DNA of 9,222 nucleotides from Bacteroidales bacterium UBA1725 (lineage in GTDB: Bacteria; Bacteroidota; Bacteroidia; Bacteroidales; UBA932), in the NCBI GenBank assembly GCA_002315815.1, contig DCIN01000081.1, forward strand, positions 3,857 through 13,078, in the 5' to 3' direction. Under the pieces are notes generated by a model. The model was not told the origin of the DNA. It did no database searches and was given only the letters and a program-made list of their open reading frames with translations. Both the position numbers and the translations under genes were made by a program. Positions within the stretch are counted from its first letter, which is position 1. Each line of letters begins with the position of its first letter. Below are positions 1 to 7,435 of the stretch, piece after piece.

Positions 1-504
1 CTTGCTCCTGAGAATGCAGATTTGGTCATTTCGGAGAGTGTGTCAGCTTCCGGATTTCGTAATCTGTACAGAGCCTATCTTGATGCGACGGTCAGACTCG
101 ACGCATATAACAGGAATCTTCACAGTATTGCGGACGCTTCCGGGGTGGACATTGTCGGTTTTGAGAAACAATTGGATGTGCGGGAGGTCTCCCGTTTGAG
201 TTGGGACGGCCACGATGTTTCGCTTCTGCGTTGCGGCACGTCAGTCAGGGACACACTATTTTCGGAGAACACCGCCAGAGGTGCCGTCGCGGCACTCTAT
301 GGGAAGGCATTTGCTGTGGATGATGTCTGGGTCTGCCGCAGGGACAGGTGGATTGCTTTCGGATCCAGAGAAGATGTCGAGGCCTTCTCCGTCCTTTCCG
401 CCCGCAAGTCAGGCAACGCGGCGCGTTCTTTCTACTACAAAGACAGCAATATCATCGCATTTCGCGACAACAAGGCAATAAGGCTATGGAAATCAAGTCG
501 GTAA
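1..504 (+). CDS. Unidentified protein, C-terminal part (5' end outside window)
   Basis: The reading frame is open from the first base of the window to a TAA stop at 502-504, so this is the last 167 residues of a longer protein whose start lies upstream. An internal TTG at 22 could in principle start translation, but the frame reads straight through it from base 1. I do not recognise the family with confidence. The segment around window residues 96-130 has the pattern 'small hydrophobic patch, LYGKAF, hydrophobic strand, charged turn, WIAFGS, helix', followed by an FYYKDSNIIAF strand near the end. This vaguely resembles the repeating strand-turn-strand pattern of DUF3352-like Bacteroidota proteins; that is an impression only. 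No membrane segment or catalytic motif is visible in this part. Its last 19 bases overlap the start of the downstream acyl-CoA synthetase-like gene, so the two are very probably co-transcribed and translationally coupled. Confidence 0.75.
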   Translation, partial: LAPENADLVISESVSASGFRNLYRAYLDATVRLDAYNRNLHSIADASGVDIVGFEKQLDVREVSRLSWDGHDVSLLRCGTSVRDTLFSENTARGAVAALYGKAFAVDDVWVCRRDRWIAFGSREDVEAFSVLSARKSGNAARSFYYKDSNIIAFRDNKAIRLWKSSR

Positions 505-2153
505 ACAAGATTCTCGAATGTAGCTTCAAGGAGAATTGGGAACGGGAAGCCCTTTCTAATTATCACGGAGTCACAATCACTTACGCTGAACTTGCGGAAA
601 GAATCGAACTTCTTCATCTGGGATTCAAGTTCTGTGGACTCAAGAAAGGAGACAAGGTTGCACTCTGCTCCCGCAATCAGGCCAACTGGGGTGTCAGTTT
701 TCTTGCCGCTCTCACCTATGGTGCAGTCCCCGTGCCCATACTTCACGAGTTCAAGCCCGAGAATATACACTATCTTATCAACCATTCCGAATCCAGAATA
801 CTCTTTGTGGACGAGGTTATCTGGGAAAGCCTGTCCGAACAGGAGATGCCTGGACTTGACGCAATCGTGCAGATAAGCAATCTGGAGTTTCTTTACAAGA
901 GCGGCAGTGTCCGTTCAGACATCAAGGAGGAGGTTCGCCTCGCATTCAGCTCGAAATATCCCGATGGATTCTCTCAGGAGCATATCCATTATCACGAGGA
1001 CACTGCCGACGAACTTGCGATGATAAACTACACTTCGGGCACTTCAGGCTTTTCCAAGGGCGTTATGCTTCCTTACAGGTCGCTGTATACAAATATCTTT
1101 TTTGCCATCAATGTAGCGGAGCCCCAGATGAACAGCGACTCCGATGTGGTAGCGATACTGCCCTCGGCTCATATGTACGGCCTGCTCTTTGAATTTTTGT
1201 TTGAACTCTCAATCGGTGCCCACGTTCATTTCCTGACACGGCTTCCAAGTCCGAAGATAATTCTCCAGGCATTTTCCGAAGTACGTCCGAACGTCATCGT
1301 ATCCGTGCCTCTGATAATGGAGAAGGTGTATAAGTCGATGATCAAACCGGCCGTGGACAGAAACAAGATGTATATGCGCATCCCCATTCTGGACCAGGTG
1401 ATGAAGAAGAATATCCGCAACAATATGATTGATGCGTTCGGCAGCCGTTTCGAGGAGGTAATCCTCGGCGGTGCGGCTGTCAATCCTGAAGTCGAAGACT
1501 TTCTTGGCAGGATTCATTTCCCTTTCACAGTAGGATACGGGATGACGGAATGCGGGCCCATAATCACCTATTCCAAATGGTGGAGAGCCAAGCAGGGTTC
1601 CTGCGGTCAGCCTGTTCCGGGATGCGAAATACGGATAGATTCCGCCAATCCTCACAAGATTCCGGGCGAGGTGCAAGTCAAGGGAAGCAATGTCTTTTTG
1701 GGCTATTACAAGAATGAAGAGGCCACCGCAAAGTCATTCACAGATGACGGTTGGTTCAGGACAGGCGATATGGGCATTGTTGATTCGGAGGGGTATCTCT
1801 TCCTTAAGGGCAGGTCAAAGTGTATGATTTTGGGACCTTCCGGCCAGAACATCTATCCAGAAGAGCTGGAAGCTGTGGTGAATAATGTCACCTATGTCGT
1901 TGATTCTCTCGTAATTGACGATAATGGGGTCCTGACCGCTCTGGTCTATCCCGACCTTCATCAGGGAGAGATGGACGGCTTGACGCGGGACGCTCTCGAG
2001 AAGCGTATCTCCGAAGGTCTTCCGGAAATCAACAAAAGACTGCCGACTTATGCCCAGATAAGGAGAATCGAATTTATGCCGGAAGATTTCGAGCGCACAC
2101 CGAAGAAAAATATCAAAAGATATCTGTATCAGAGAGGCAATGACAAAATTTGA
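486..2153 (+). CDS. AMP-forming acyl-CoA synthetase-like ligase (ANL superfamily)
   Basis: A 555-residue member of the adenylate-forming (ANL) superfamily, closest in style to long-chain fatty acid-CoA ligases, which convert a fatty acid, ATP and CoA into acyl-CoA, AMP and PPi at the cytoplasmic membrane face. The Ser/Thr/Gly-rich P-loop is YTSGTSGFSKGVM (residues 182-194), A5 is YGMTE (351-355), A7 is TGD (426-428), A8 is GRSK (442-445) followed by GQNIYPEELE (453-462), and the C-terminal A10 region is TPKKNIKR (538-545). In A10 the position that normally holds the adenylation lysine appears to be Asn542 (see findings). The ATG at 486 is preferred over an upstream in-frame ATG at 348, because ligase homology begins there and the 46 upstream residues are basic, out-of-family sequence that overlaps the preceding gene. 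It overlaps the upstream gene by 19 bases and the dCMP deaminase gene by 14, indicating an operon. The acyl substrate cannot be told from the sequence. Confidence 0.92.
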   Translation: MEIKSVNKILECSFKENWEREALSNYHGVTITYAELAERIELLHLGFKFCGLKKGDKVALCSRNQANWGVSFLAALTYGAVPVPILHEFKPENIHYLINHSESRILFVDEVIWESLSEQEMPGLDAIVQISNLEFLYKSGSVRSDIKEEVRLAFSSKYPDGFSQEHIHYHEDTADELAMINYTSGTSGFSKGVMLPYRSLYTNIFFAINVAEPQMNSDSDVVAILPSAHMYGLLFEFLFELSIGAHVHFLTRLPSPKIILQAFSEVRPNVIVSVPLIMEKVYKSMIKPAVDRNKMYMRIPILDQVMKKNIRNNMIDAFGSRFEEVILGGAAVNPEVEDFLGRIHFPFTVGYGMTECGPIITYSKWWRAKQGSCGQPVPGCEIRIDSANPHKIPGEVQVKGSNVFLGYYKNEEATAKSFTDDGWFRTGDMGIVDSEGYLFLKGRSKCMILGPSGQNIYPEELEAVVNNVTYVVDSLVIDDNGVLTALVYPDLHQGEMDGLTRDALEKRISEGLPEINKRLPTYAQIRRIEFMPEDFERTPKKNIKRYLYQRGNDKI

Positions 2154-2544
2154 TGACAAATATATGAGAATGGCGGAGATATGGGCAGAAAACTCATATT
2201 GCAAGCGACGCAAGGTAGGAGCCCTTCTCGTCAAGGACAGAATGATAATATCCGACGGCTACAACGGCACACCGGCCGGCTTTGAGAACGTATGCGAAGA
2301 CGAGAATGGTGTTACCAAGGCGTATGTTCTTCACGCCGAGGCGAATGCAATATCCAAGGTGGCTCAGTCGGGGAACAGCTCCCTTGGAGCTACGCTGTAT
2401 GTCACTGCGTCTCCCTGCATAGAGTGCGCTAAGATGATAATACAGGCCGGAATAAAGCGTGTTGTTTACAAGGATGAATACAGGCTCACTGATGGAGTTG
2501 AACTTCTTCACAGGGCCGGGGTGGAAACGGAAAAATTGGACTGA
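2140..2544 (+). CDS. dCMP deaminase (deoxycytidylate deaminase, ComEB-like)
   Basis: A 134-residue zinc-dependent deaminase that converts dCMP to dUMP and so feeds thymidylate synthesis in the cytoplasm. The signature of the cytidine/deoxycytidylate deaminase fold is complete: His65-Ala-Glu67 supplies one zinc ligand and the proton-shuttling glutamate, and Cys93 and Cys96 in SPCIECAK supply the other two ligands. The NGTPAG segment (42-47) and HAEANAI (65-71, with Asn after HAEA) are typical of dCMP deaminases rather than of free-nucleoside or tRNA-adenosine deaminases. The length is close to the lower end for bacterial dCMP deaminases. The ATG at 2140 lies inside the end of the ligase gene (14-base overlap), and the stop shares its last base with the start of the protease gene (TGATG), so translation of all three is likely coupled. 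The deaminase-S41 protease pairing is a recurrent Bacteroidales arrangement, from general knowledge. Confidence 0.94.
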   Translation: MTKFDDKYMRMAEIWAENSYCKRRKVGALLVKDRMIISDGYNGTPAGFENVCEDENGVTKAYVLHAEANAISKVAQSGNSSLGATLYVTASPCIECAKMIIQAGIKRVVYKDEYRLTDGVELLHRAGVETEKLD

Positions 2545-4064
2545 TGAAGAAGGAACCCGTTATTAGTGCGATTCTGGGTGTGATAATAGGAGTATGCCTC
2601 CTTTTGGTCATTCAGAAAATCTCCGATCGCAACCGTATGATAAAGACTGGAGATGGAGACTGGAGAAAACTCAACGCCGTTCTCAGGCAGATGGAGGAAA
2701 ATTACGTTGATACGATAGATGTACGGAGCATTACGGATGCGGCCATAGAGGCGGCCCTTTCCAGGCTTGACCCACATTCTGTGTATATGCCACCTATGGT
2801 GCTTGAGGAATCGGAGACTGAACTGGCAGGACAGTTTGACGGAATAGGAATACAGTTCAACGTGCCCAACGATACGGCTGTGGTCATTGAGGTTATTCCG
2901 GGCGGACCTTCGGAGAAGACAGGTCTCCTGCCGGGTGACAGGATTCTGAAAGTGGATGAGGAAAATATTGCCGGAGTGAAGTTCCCTCAGGACAGTATGG
3001 TGAGGCGTATGAAAGGAAAGGCTGGAACTAAGGTCAGTATTCTGGTGGAGAGAGGAGGTGAACGCATTCCTTTTGAGATTACCAGAGGCAGGATACCAAC
3101 ACACTCAGTCGATGCTTCATTTATGGTCAACGATACCACGGCTTATGTGAGACTTTCCAAATTCTCCAGAACCACATACAAGGAAATTATGAATGCATCC
3201 ACGGACCTGCTGGCTTCTGGAATGAGAAAGATGATTCTTGACCTCAGGGGCAATAGCGGCGGTTTTTTCGATCAGGCACTGATGCTTTCCAATTTATTCC
3301 TCTCCAAAGGAGATAAGATAGTGTATATGGAGGGTCTTCACCGCAAGCGTGAGGATTATCACGCCGACGGCCGCGGTATTCTGAGCGACATCTGCCTTGA
3401 CGTGCTGATTGACGATGGCACTGCTTCTTCCAGCGAGATTTTTGCCGGAGCCATTCAGGACAACGGGCGGGGACGGATAATAGGCCGGCGGTCTTTTGGT
3501 AAGGGTCTTGTCCAGGAACCTGTATATTTTACGGACGGTTCCGGAATCAGGCTCACCGTTGCGCGTTTCTATACCCCGTCCGGACGTTGTATTCAGAAAC
3601 CGTATTCCGATGATTATAACTATGAAGTTTTCAAGCGTTCCGACGAACTTTTGATAGCTGACAGTATGAAGATCGAGAGCGGAGGCATCATCCCTGACAT
3701 ATTTGTACCTGTGGACACCACCAAGGCCGGTCCTTTCTATCTGGCCTGTGTCCGAAAGGCAGTTCCTATGCGTTTTGCCAGCTATTGCTTCGACTCGGAC
3801 AAGAAAATTCTCTCGTCAATATCCGACTATGATGAACTTCTATCATATCTTGATTCCGCTTCGCTGGAGTCACGCTTCCTTCGTTACGCCAAAGAAAAAG
3901 ACGGCATAGTGCCCTCGTCCGGAGAATGGGAGGTGGACAGACAATATCTGATGACTCAGGTGAGGGCTCTTGTGGGGCGCTACTCAAAGTTGGGTGACGC
4001 TGCATATTATCATCTCTATCTGTCCATCGATGAAACCTTCCGACGTTCGCTTGATAATCAATAA
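2544..4064 (+). CDS. S41 family carboxy-terminal processing protease (CtpA/Tsp-like) with PDZ domain
   Basis: A 506-residue serine protease of the S41 family, which cleaves periplasmic substrates from their C-termini and acts in envelope protein quality control. A short basic N-terminus (MKKE) and a hydrophobic stretch at about residues 7-24 form a signal anchor or uncleaved signal peptide. A PDZ domain follows at about 97-185 (FDGIGIQF, then GGPSEKTGLLPGDRIL) and then the S41 core, with LDLRGNSGG at 232-240. By alignment with E. coli Tsp (Ser430, Asp441, Lys455) the catalytic residues are Ser295 in TASSSEIF, Asp306 in QDNGR and Lys320 in SFGKGLVQ. All are present, so the enzyme should be active. 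After the core there is a tail of about 115 residues (390-506) of mostly helical character. The start ATG overlaps the deaminase stop by one base. The antiporter gene follows after 12 bases and may share the transcript. Confidence 0.94.
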   Translation: MKKEPVISAILGVIIGVCLLLVIQKISDRNRMIKTGDGDWRKLNAVLRQMEENYVDTIDVRSITDAAIEAALSRLDPHSVYMPPMVLEESETELAGQFDGIGIQFNVPNDTAVVIEVIPGGPSEKTGLLPGDRILKVDEENIAGVKFPQDSMVRRMKGKAGTKVSILVERGGERIPFEITRGRIPTHSVDASFMVNDTTAYVRLSKFSRTTYKEIMNASTDLLASGMRKMILDLRGNSGGFFDQALMLSNLFLSKGDKIVYMEGLHRKREDYHADGRGILSDICLDVLIDDGTASSSEIFAGAIQDNGRGRIIGRRSFGKGLVQEPVYFTDGSGIRLTVARFYTPSGRCIQKPYSDDYNYEVFKRSDELLIADSMKIESGGIIPDIFVPVDTTKAGPFYLACVRKAVPMRFASYCFDSDKKILSSISDYDELLSYLDSASLESRFLRYAKEKDGIVPSSGEWEVDRQYLMTQVRALVGRYSKLGDAAYYHLYLSIDETFRRSLDNQ

Positions 4065-4076
4065 TTACTAACTACT

Positions 4077-5675
4077 ATGCTATTCATACTCATATTCGCT
4101 GCTGCCGTCATTGTCTGTTGTGTGCTGTTGAACGATATGTCCAATAAGGTGGGCGTACCCGTACTGCTGGCATTTCTGCTTCTGGGTACCGCCACACAGT
4201 CATCGGGGTTGATTCATATCGATTTTCGGAATCTTCAGTCAGCTGAGACAGTTGCTACCGTTGCATTGATTTTCATAATGTTCTACGGAGGCTTCGGCAC
4301 AAGGTGGAAGTCGGCTAAACCTGTAGTCTGCGAGGCTGGACTGCTCGCATCCTTGGGAGTGGTGATCACTGCAGCTCTGACCGGAATGTTCTGCCATTTT
4401 GTATTGGGATGGATGTGGATAGAGAGCCTGCTGATGGGTTCTGTGATAAGTTCCACCGATGCGGCATCGGTATTTTCGATTCTTCGTTCGCGAAAATTGG
4501 GGCTCAAGAACAACAGCGCTCCACTTCTGGAGTTGGAAAGCGGATCCAATGACCCCGTTTCCAACATACTCACAATCATCTTCATCTCCATACTTAAAGG
4601 TGACGTGAGCACAGGCAGTGTGATATGGATGTTCGCAGCTCAGCTTTTGTTCGGAGCAGGTCTTGGTCTGGTCATCGCACAACTGGCGATTTTAGCGATG
4701 AATAAAATCAAATTCACCACTTCCGGTTTCGATTCCCTGTTCGTCCTGGCCATTGCACTTCTGGCATACGCTGTTCCTTCCGCCATAGGAGGCAACGGAT
4801 ATCTCAGCGTATATATTGTCGGTATCATTATGGGCAATCACGAGTTCTCTCATAAGAAACAACTTGTTGGCTTTTTTGATGGAATCACCGGTCTGATGCA
4901 GGTAGTTATCTTCTATATGCTGGGCTTCCTTGCACGTCCGAGCGAGATGCACAAAGTACTCCTGCCTTCTCTTGCCATTTTTGCTTTTCTTCTTTTAATC
5001 TCCCGACCGGCAACGGTTTATGCATTGCTCAAACCTTTCCGAAAATACTCTCTGAAACAGATTGGCCTGGTGTCATTCGTGGGCCTCAGGGGAGCCGCAT
5101 CGGTAGTGTTTGCTATTATGGCCACCGTCGATGCACCGGTACTGTCTCACGACATTCTGAATGTGGTATTCTGTATCGTGCTCCTGTCTATCTCCTTACA
5201 GGGATTCTTCATTCCGATTGTGGCAAAAAAACTTGATATGATAGATTCCGATTCCGATGTGATGCAGAACTTCACCGATTTCTCGGAATCGAATGATGTC
5301 CACTTCAGCGAATTCACAATTGATGAGACATCATCCTGGAGTGGCAAATGTGTCAAGGAACTTGGCCTGCCCAAAAGTATGCTGTTATGTTCGATTACCA
5401 GTCCCGACGGCACTTCGTACATACCCAAAGGCGATACAGTTTTCCATTCCGGGGACAAGGTCATCCTCTGTTCACATTCAGTAAAGGGTGTCGAGCATAT
5501 GTTTGTGTCACAGGTTCATATTACTTCCGGAAACAGATTTGTAGGTTGTGAACTCCGTTATTATCCGGCCCAGAGAAATCAAGTCCTGCTGATAAAACGC
5601 GGAGACCAAAACATCATCCCTCACGGCAGCACAGTGCTTATGAAGGATGATGTTCTCTATATCAACAATATCTGA
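4077..5675 (+). CDS. CvrA/NhaP2-like potassium (cation)/proton antiporter with C-terminal RCK_C region(s)
   Basis: A 532-residue CPA1-type cation/proton antiporter of the inner membrane, resembling the K+/H+ antiporters CvrA/NhaP2 that exchange cytoplasmic K+ (or Na+) for protons. Residues 1 to about 385 hold roughly a dozen hydrophobic segments. The ion-binding signature SSTDAASVFS (125-134, Asp128) and LELESGSNDP (151-160, Asn158-Asp159) are both intact, and a later FVGLRGAASVVFA segment (334-346) is also typical. The soluble C-terminus contains an RCK_C (TrkA_C) domain at about 409-466 (IPKGDTVFHSGDKVIL). A second similar half or full unit lies at about 475-532 (LLIKRGDQNIIPHGSTVL). Such domains bind regulatory ligands and gate antiport, and no Rossmann RCK_N motif is seen between them. 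The start ATG follows the protease stop by 12 bases with no Shine-Dalgarno, as is usual in Bacteroidota. The exact ion cannot be told from sequence. Confidence 0.9.
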   Translation: MLFILIFAAAVIVCCVLLNDMSNKVGVPVLLAFLLLGTATQSSGLIHIDFRNLQSAETVATVALIFIMFYGGFGTRWKSAKPVVCEAGLLASLGVVITAALTGMFCHFVLGWMWIESLLMGSVISSTDAASVFSILRSRKLGLKNNSAPLLELESGSNDPVSNILTIIFISILKGDVSTGSVIWMFAAQLLFGAGLGLVIAQLAILAMNKIKFTTSGFDSLFVLAIALLAYAVPSAIGGNGYLSVYIVGIIMGNHEFSHKKQLVGFFDGITGLMQVVIFYMLGFLARPSEMHKVLLPSLAIFAFLLLISRPATVYALLKPFRKYSLKQIGLVSFVGLRGAASVVFAIMATVDAPVLSHDILNVVFCIVLLSISLQGFFIPIVAKKLDMIDSDSDVMQNFTDFSESNDVHFSEFTIDETSSWSGKCVKELGLPKSMLLCSITSPDGTSYIPKGDTVFHSGDKVILCSHSVKGVEHMFVSQVHITSGNRFVGCELRYYPAQRNQVLLIKRGDQNIIPHGSTVLMKDDVLYINNI

Positions 5676-5729
5676 CTCTAACTTATCTGTTCTGCAATTC
5701 GGCTTTCAGAAAATCCGATATTGTTTTTT
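5664..5729 (+). terminator. Possible terminator of the + strand operon, lying inside the convergent hydrolase gene
   Basis: A nine-base inverted repeat, AACAATATC (5664-5672) with GATATTGTT (5717-5725), is followed by a run of T (5724-5729) on the + strand. A smaller nested pair, TTCTG (5690-5694) and CAGAA (5707-5711), sits in the 44-base loop. The repeat overlaps the last codons of the antiporter, and the T-run lies within the 3' end of the oppositely oriented hydrolase gene. The outer stem has only two G-C pairs and the loop is long, so this is a weak candidate; it is the only terminator-like structure I found at this convergent junction. Confidence 0.25.
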
Positions 5730-6717
5730 GTTCAGCAGGACCGCAATGATGCGTCCCGTGAAAGAATTCTGTGCGCAACTTTCCTGCGGCACCTTTCTCA
5801 GAGTATATCCGCTGCATCCTGTCGAATGCGATTCGGCTCTGCGGCACTGGAAAAAGTTTGTCTTCGTCTCCGTTCAGGAAGAAGAAGGACTTCGGAGCCA
5901 GCCACTGTGCTATGTCCGGGAAATCGTAATTGTCACGCAGCTCTGGAATGATCATAGAGTAGTCTGAAGCTTTCATAGGGTCTGCACAGGTCTCTTTGAG
6001 AGTCATCCAGCATAGTGCCACTCCAGTTTTCACCTCTTTGCAGAAAGCCGTCAGAAGCCAGCACCTGTGAGCACCCATTGACCATCCGAACGCACCGATG
6101 TTTTCAGGGTCCACACAGTCGAGTCCTTTGAGTATATTTGCAGCCGCTACATCTTCCCTGAGAGTTTTCTGCGCCCAGATGATTCCTTTATCGTACAGAC
6201 TGTCATAAACGGCACGCTGCCCCTCATACACATCGTTTTTCATCAACTTGAGATCTCCGTCCCCACCGCAGAATCTGGCACGTGACCATTTCTGACACAG
6301 TTCGCTGCTCCTTGAACCCCAATAGAGGACGTCCGGTACAATCACCACGAAACCCTGACGTGCCAGTTCGTCACCATACCAAACTCCGTCGAATCCGCTT
6401 CCAACCCATTCCTCGGATGAGAGCTTTATGTTCTCGGGAGCAGACTGCATAGGCTTGACCAATTTCTCCTTGCCTATGTCGAATCTTGCTCCGTGGTCGT
6501 GAAGCAGAACGAGTCCTGCTTTTCTGTCCGAAGGTCCGGCGGAATCCGGAATAAGTAGAAAAGCTTTGACTCTCTCGTCTTTTTCCACATTGTATTCGAC
6601 CATCTGGCATATATAACCATCGCGATGCTCGGTTTCCAGAACTTTCATATCCGGATTGACAGCTTGTCCCAAAGTGATAGGGACAGCCATTACAAGATGT
6701 ATCAAAAGAGTCATCAT
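5683..6717 (-). CDS. Exported alpha/beta hydrolase, dienelactone hydrolase / Abhydrolase_7-like
   Basis: A 344-residue protein of the alpha/beta-hydrolase fold, probably an esterase or related hydrolase in the periplasm; the substrate is unknown. An oxyanion-region motif LLHDHGA followed by GKEKLV, and a YGDELARQGFVVIVPD stretch, match the Abhydrolase_7/dienelactone hydrolase type that is common in Bacteroidota, as I know the family. Numbered from the ATG at 6717, the nucleophile is Ser213 in GWSMG, the acid probably Asp286 in NGDEDKLFP, and the base His323 or His324 in HGTHHCG. A hydrophobic N-terminus ending near LGQA suggests a cleaved signal peptide. The in-frame TTG at 6726 is an alternative start that would add MNR and give the signal peptide a positive charge (347 residues). 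The stop is 7 bases from the convergent antiporter stop. It lies 55 bases downstream of the unknown lipoprotein gene on the same strand, so the two may be co-transcribed. Confidence 0.85.
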   Translation of the reverse strand: MMTLLIHLVMAVPITLGQAVNPDMKVLETEHRDGYICQMVEYNVEKDERVKAFLLIPDSAGPSDRKAGLVLLHDHGARFDIGKEKLVKPMQSAPENIKLSSEEWVGSGFDGVWYGDELARQGFVVIVPDVLYWGSRSSELCQKWSRARFCGGDGDLKLMKNDVYEGQRAVYDSLYDKGIIWAQKTLREDVAAANILKGLDCVDPENIGAFGWSMGAHRCWLLTAFCKEVKTGVALCWMTLKETCADPMKASDYSMIIPELRDNYDFPDIAQWLAPKSFFFLNGDEDKLFPVPQSRIAFDRMQRIYSEKGAAGKLRTEFFHGTHHCGPAEQKTISDFLKAELQNR

Positions 6718-6722
6718 TCGAT

Positions 6723-6732
6723 TCAATATTGA
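6723..6732. repeat. Perfect 10-base palindrome just upstream of the hydrolase start
   Basis: TCAATATTGA is its own reverse complement. It lies about five bases upstream of the hydrolase ATG at 6717 and overlaps the alternative TTG start. A palindrome of this length in AT-rich spacer may be chance; a regulator-binding site is only a possibility. The rest of the 55-base spacer (6718-6772) shows no clear promoter or terminator. Confidence 0.3.
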
Positions 6733-6772
6733 GACGTTTCCGACAATCCTATAATTTGTTATCTGATTACTA

Positions 6773-7435
6773 CTAGAATTCGCTTCTGGTTACACCCTGT
6801 TTTGCTGTCTTATACAGAAGATCGTACTGGGCGGCAAATATCGCTGATGCATTTTCGGGGTCGGGCATATCCAGATCTCTGTCTTCAATCTCTATCCTCA
6901 GTTTTGTCACACCTTTATTGATAATATCCTGCATCTGCTTTTTCGTAACCAGATACAATGCGTATGAATTCGTCTCTTTTCTGACGTATTTGCGAGGTAC
7001 GAAGCTGCTGATTTCGTAAGGGCTTATGTAGATTTCGTCAAACCAGGGGTCATATCCGTATGAGTACCCGAAGCTACTGACCCGTTCTGTAGTTTCCGTG
7101 GTATAGGTTGAACTATCAAACTCCCTGTCATAGAGGTTTTTAAGAGTGATGGTGCTATCGTCCTTAAGGCGGATTAGCATTCTGTCGTCCTTGTTGATGA
7201 TTCCGTGGTCCGTGTCCTTGTCGCAGGTAACAAGTATTGCCAGCACTGAGTCTTTGGGTGCTACTCTTGCACCGAGAGCTACAAAGATATCGCTGAAACC
7301 ATACCTGAACAGACTTTGGTTGGATGTAAGAATCGTTCTTCTGCCCTCTGCATCTTTGCTGTTCATCACTATTCTGAGAGGGCTGCAGGAAATGGCGGCG
7401 AGGCAAACCGCCAACGCAATCATTAATTTTCTCAT
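6773..7435 (-). CDS. Lipoprotein of unknown function, 220 residues
   Basis: A 220-residue protein whose family I do not recognise. The N-terminus has the form of a lipoprotein signal peptide: basic start (MRK), hydrophobic core (about 4-14) and a lipobox AISC with the modified cysteine at position 17. The residues after the cysteine (SPLRIV) lack the acidic cluster of the Bacteroidota lipoprotein export signal, so it is inferred to stay on the periplasmic side. The mature part is soluble. It alternates likely beta strands with charged turns (for example KDDRMLIRLKDDSTITLKNL at about 82-101), has a Tyr/Gly-rich segment SFGYSYGYDPWF at about 125-136, and ends in a probable helix rich in Ala and Lys. 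No catalytic motif is visible. It is divergent from the zinc-protease-like lipoprotein across a 117-base spacer and lies upstream of the hydrolase on the same strand. Confidence 0.8.
   Translation of the reverse strand: MRKLMIALAVCLAAISCSPLRIVMNSKDAEGRRTILTSNQSLFRYGFSDIFVALGARVAPKDSVLAILVTCDKDTDHGIINKDDRMLIRLKDDSTITLKNLYDREFDSSTYTTETTERVSSFGYSYGYDPWFDEIYISPYEISSFVPRKYVRKETNSYALYLVTKKQMQDIINKGVTKLRIEIEDRDLDMPDPENASAIFAAQYDLLYKTAKQGVTRSEF

Noticed and set aside
348..485. Upstream in-frame ATG extension of the ligase gene (46 extra residues)
   Set aside because: The extension is Arg/Gln-rich, unlike any ANL N-terminus, and overlaps the preceding gene by over 150 bases; the ATG at 486 gives the normal family length.
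1209..1676. 155-residue open frame on the - strand
   Set aside because: Opposite the conserved core of the ligase (including the YGMTE motif); composition is His/Arg/Tyr-rich as expected of an antisense shadow.
2508..3104. 198-residue open frame on the - strand
   Set aside because: It lies fully opposite the end of the dCMP deaminase and the PDZ part of the S41 protease, both of which have intact motifs; no recognisable domain, so a shadow frame.
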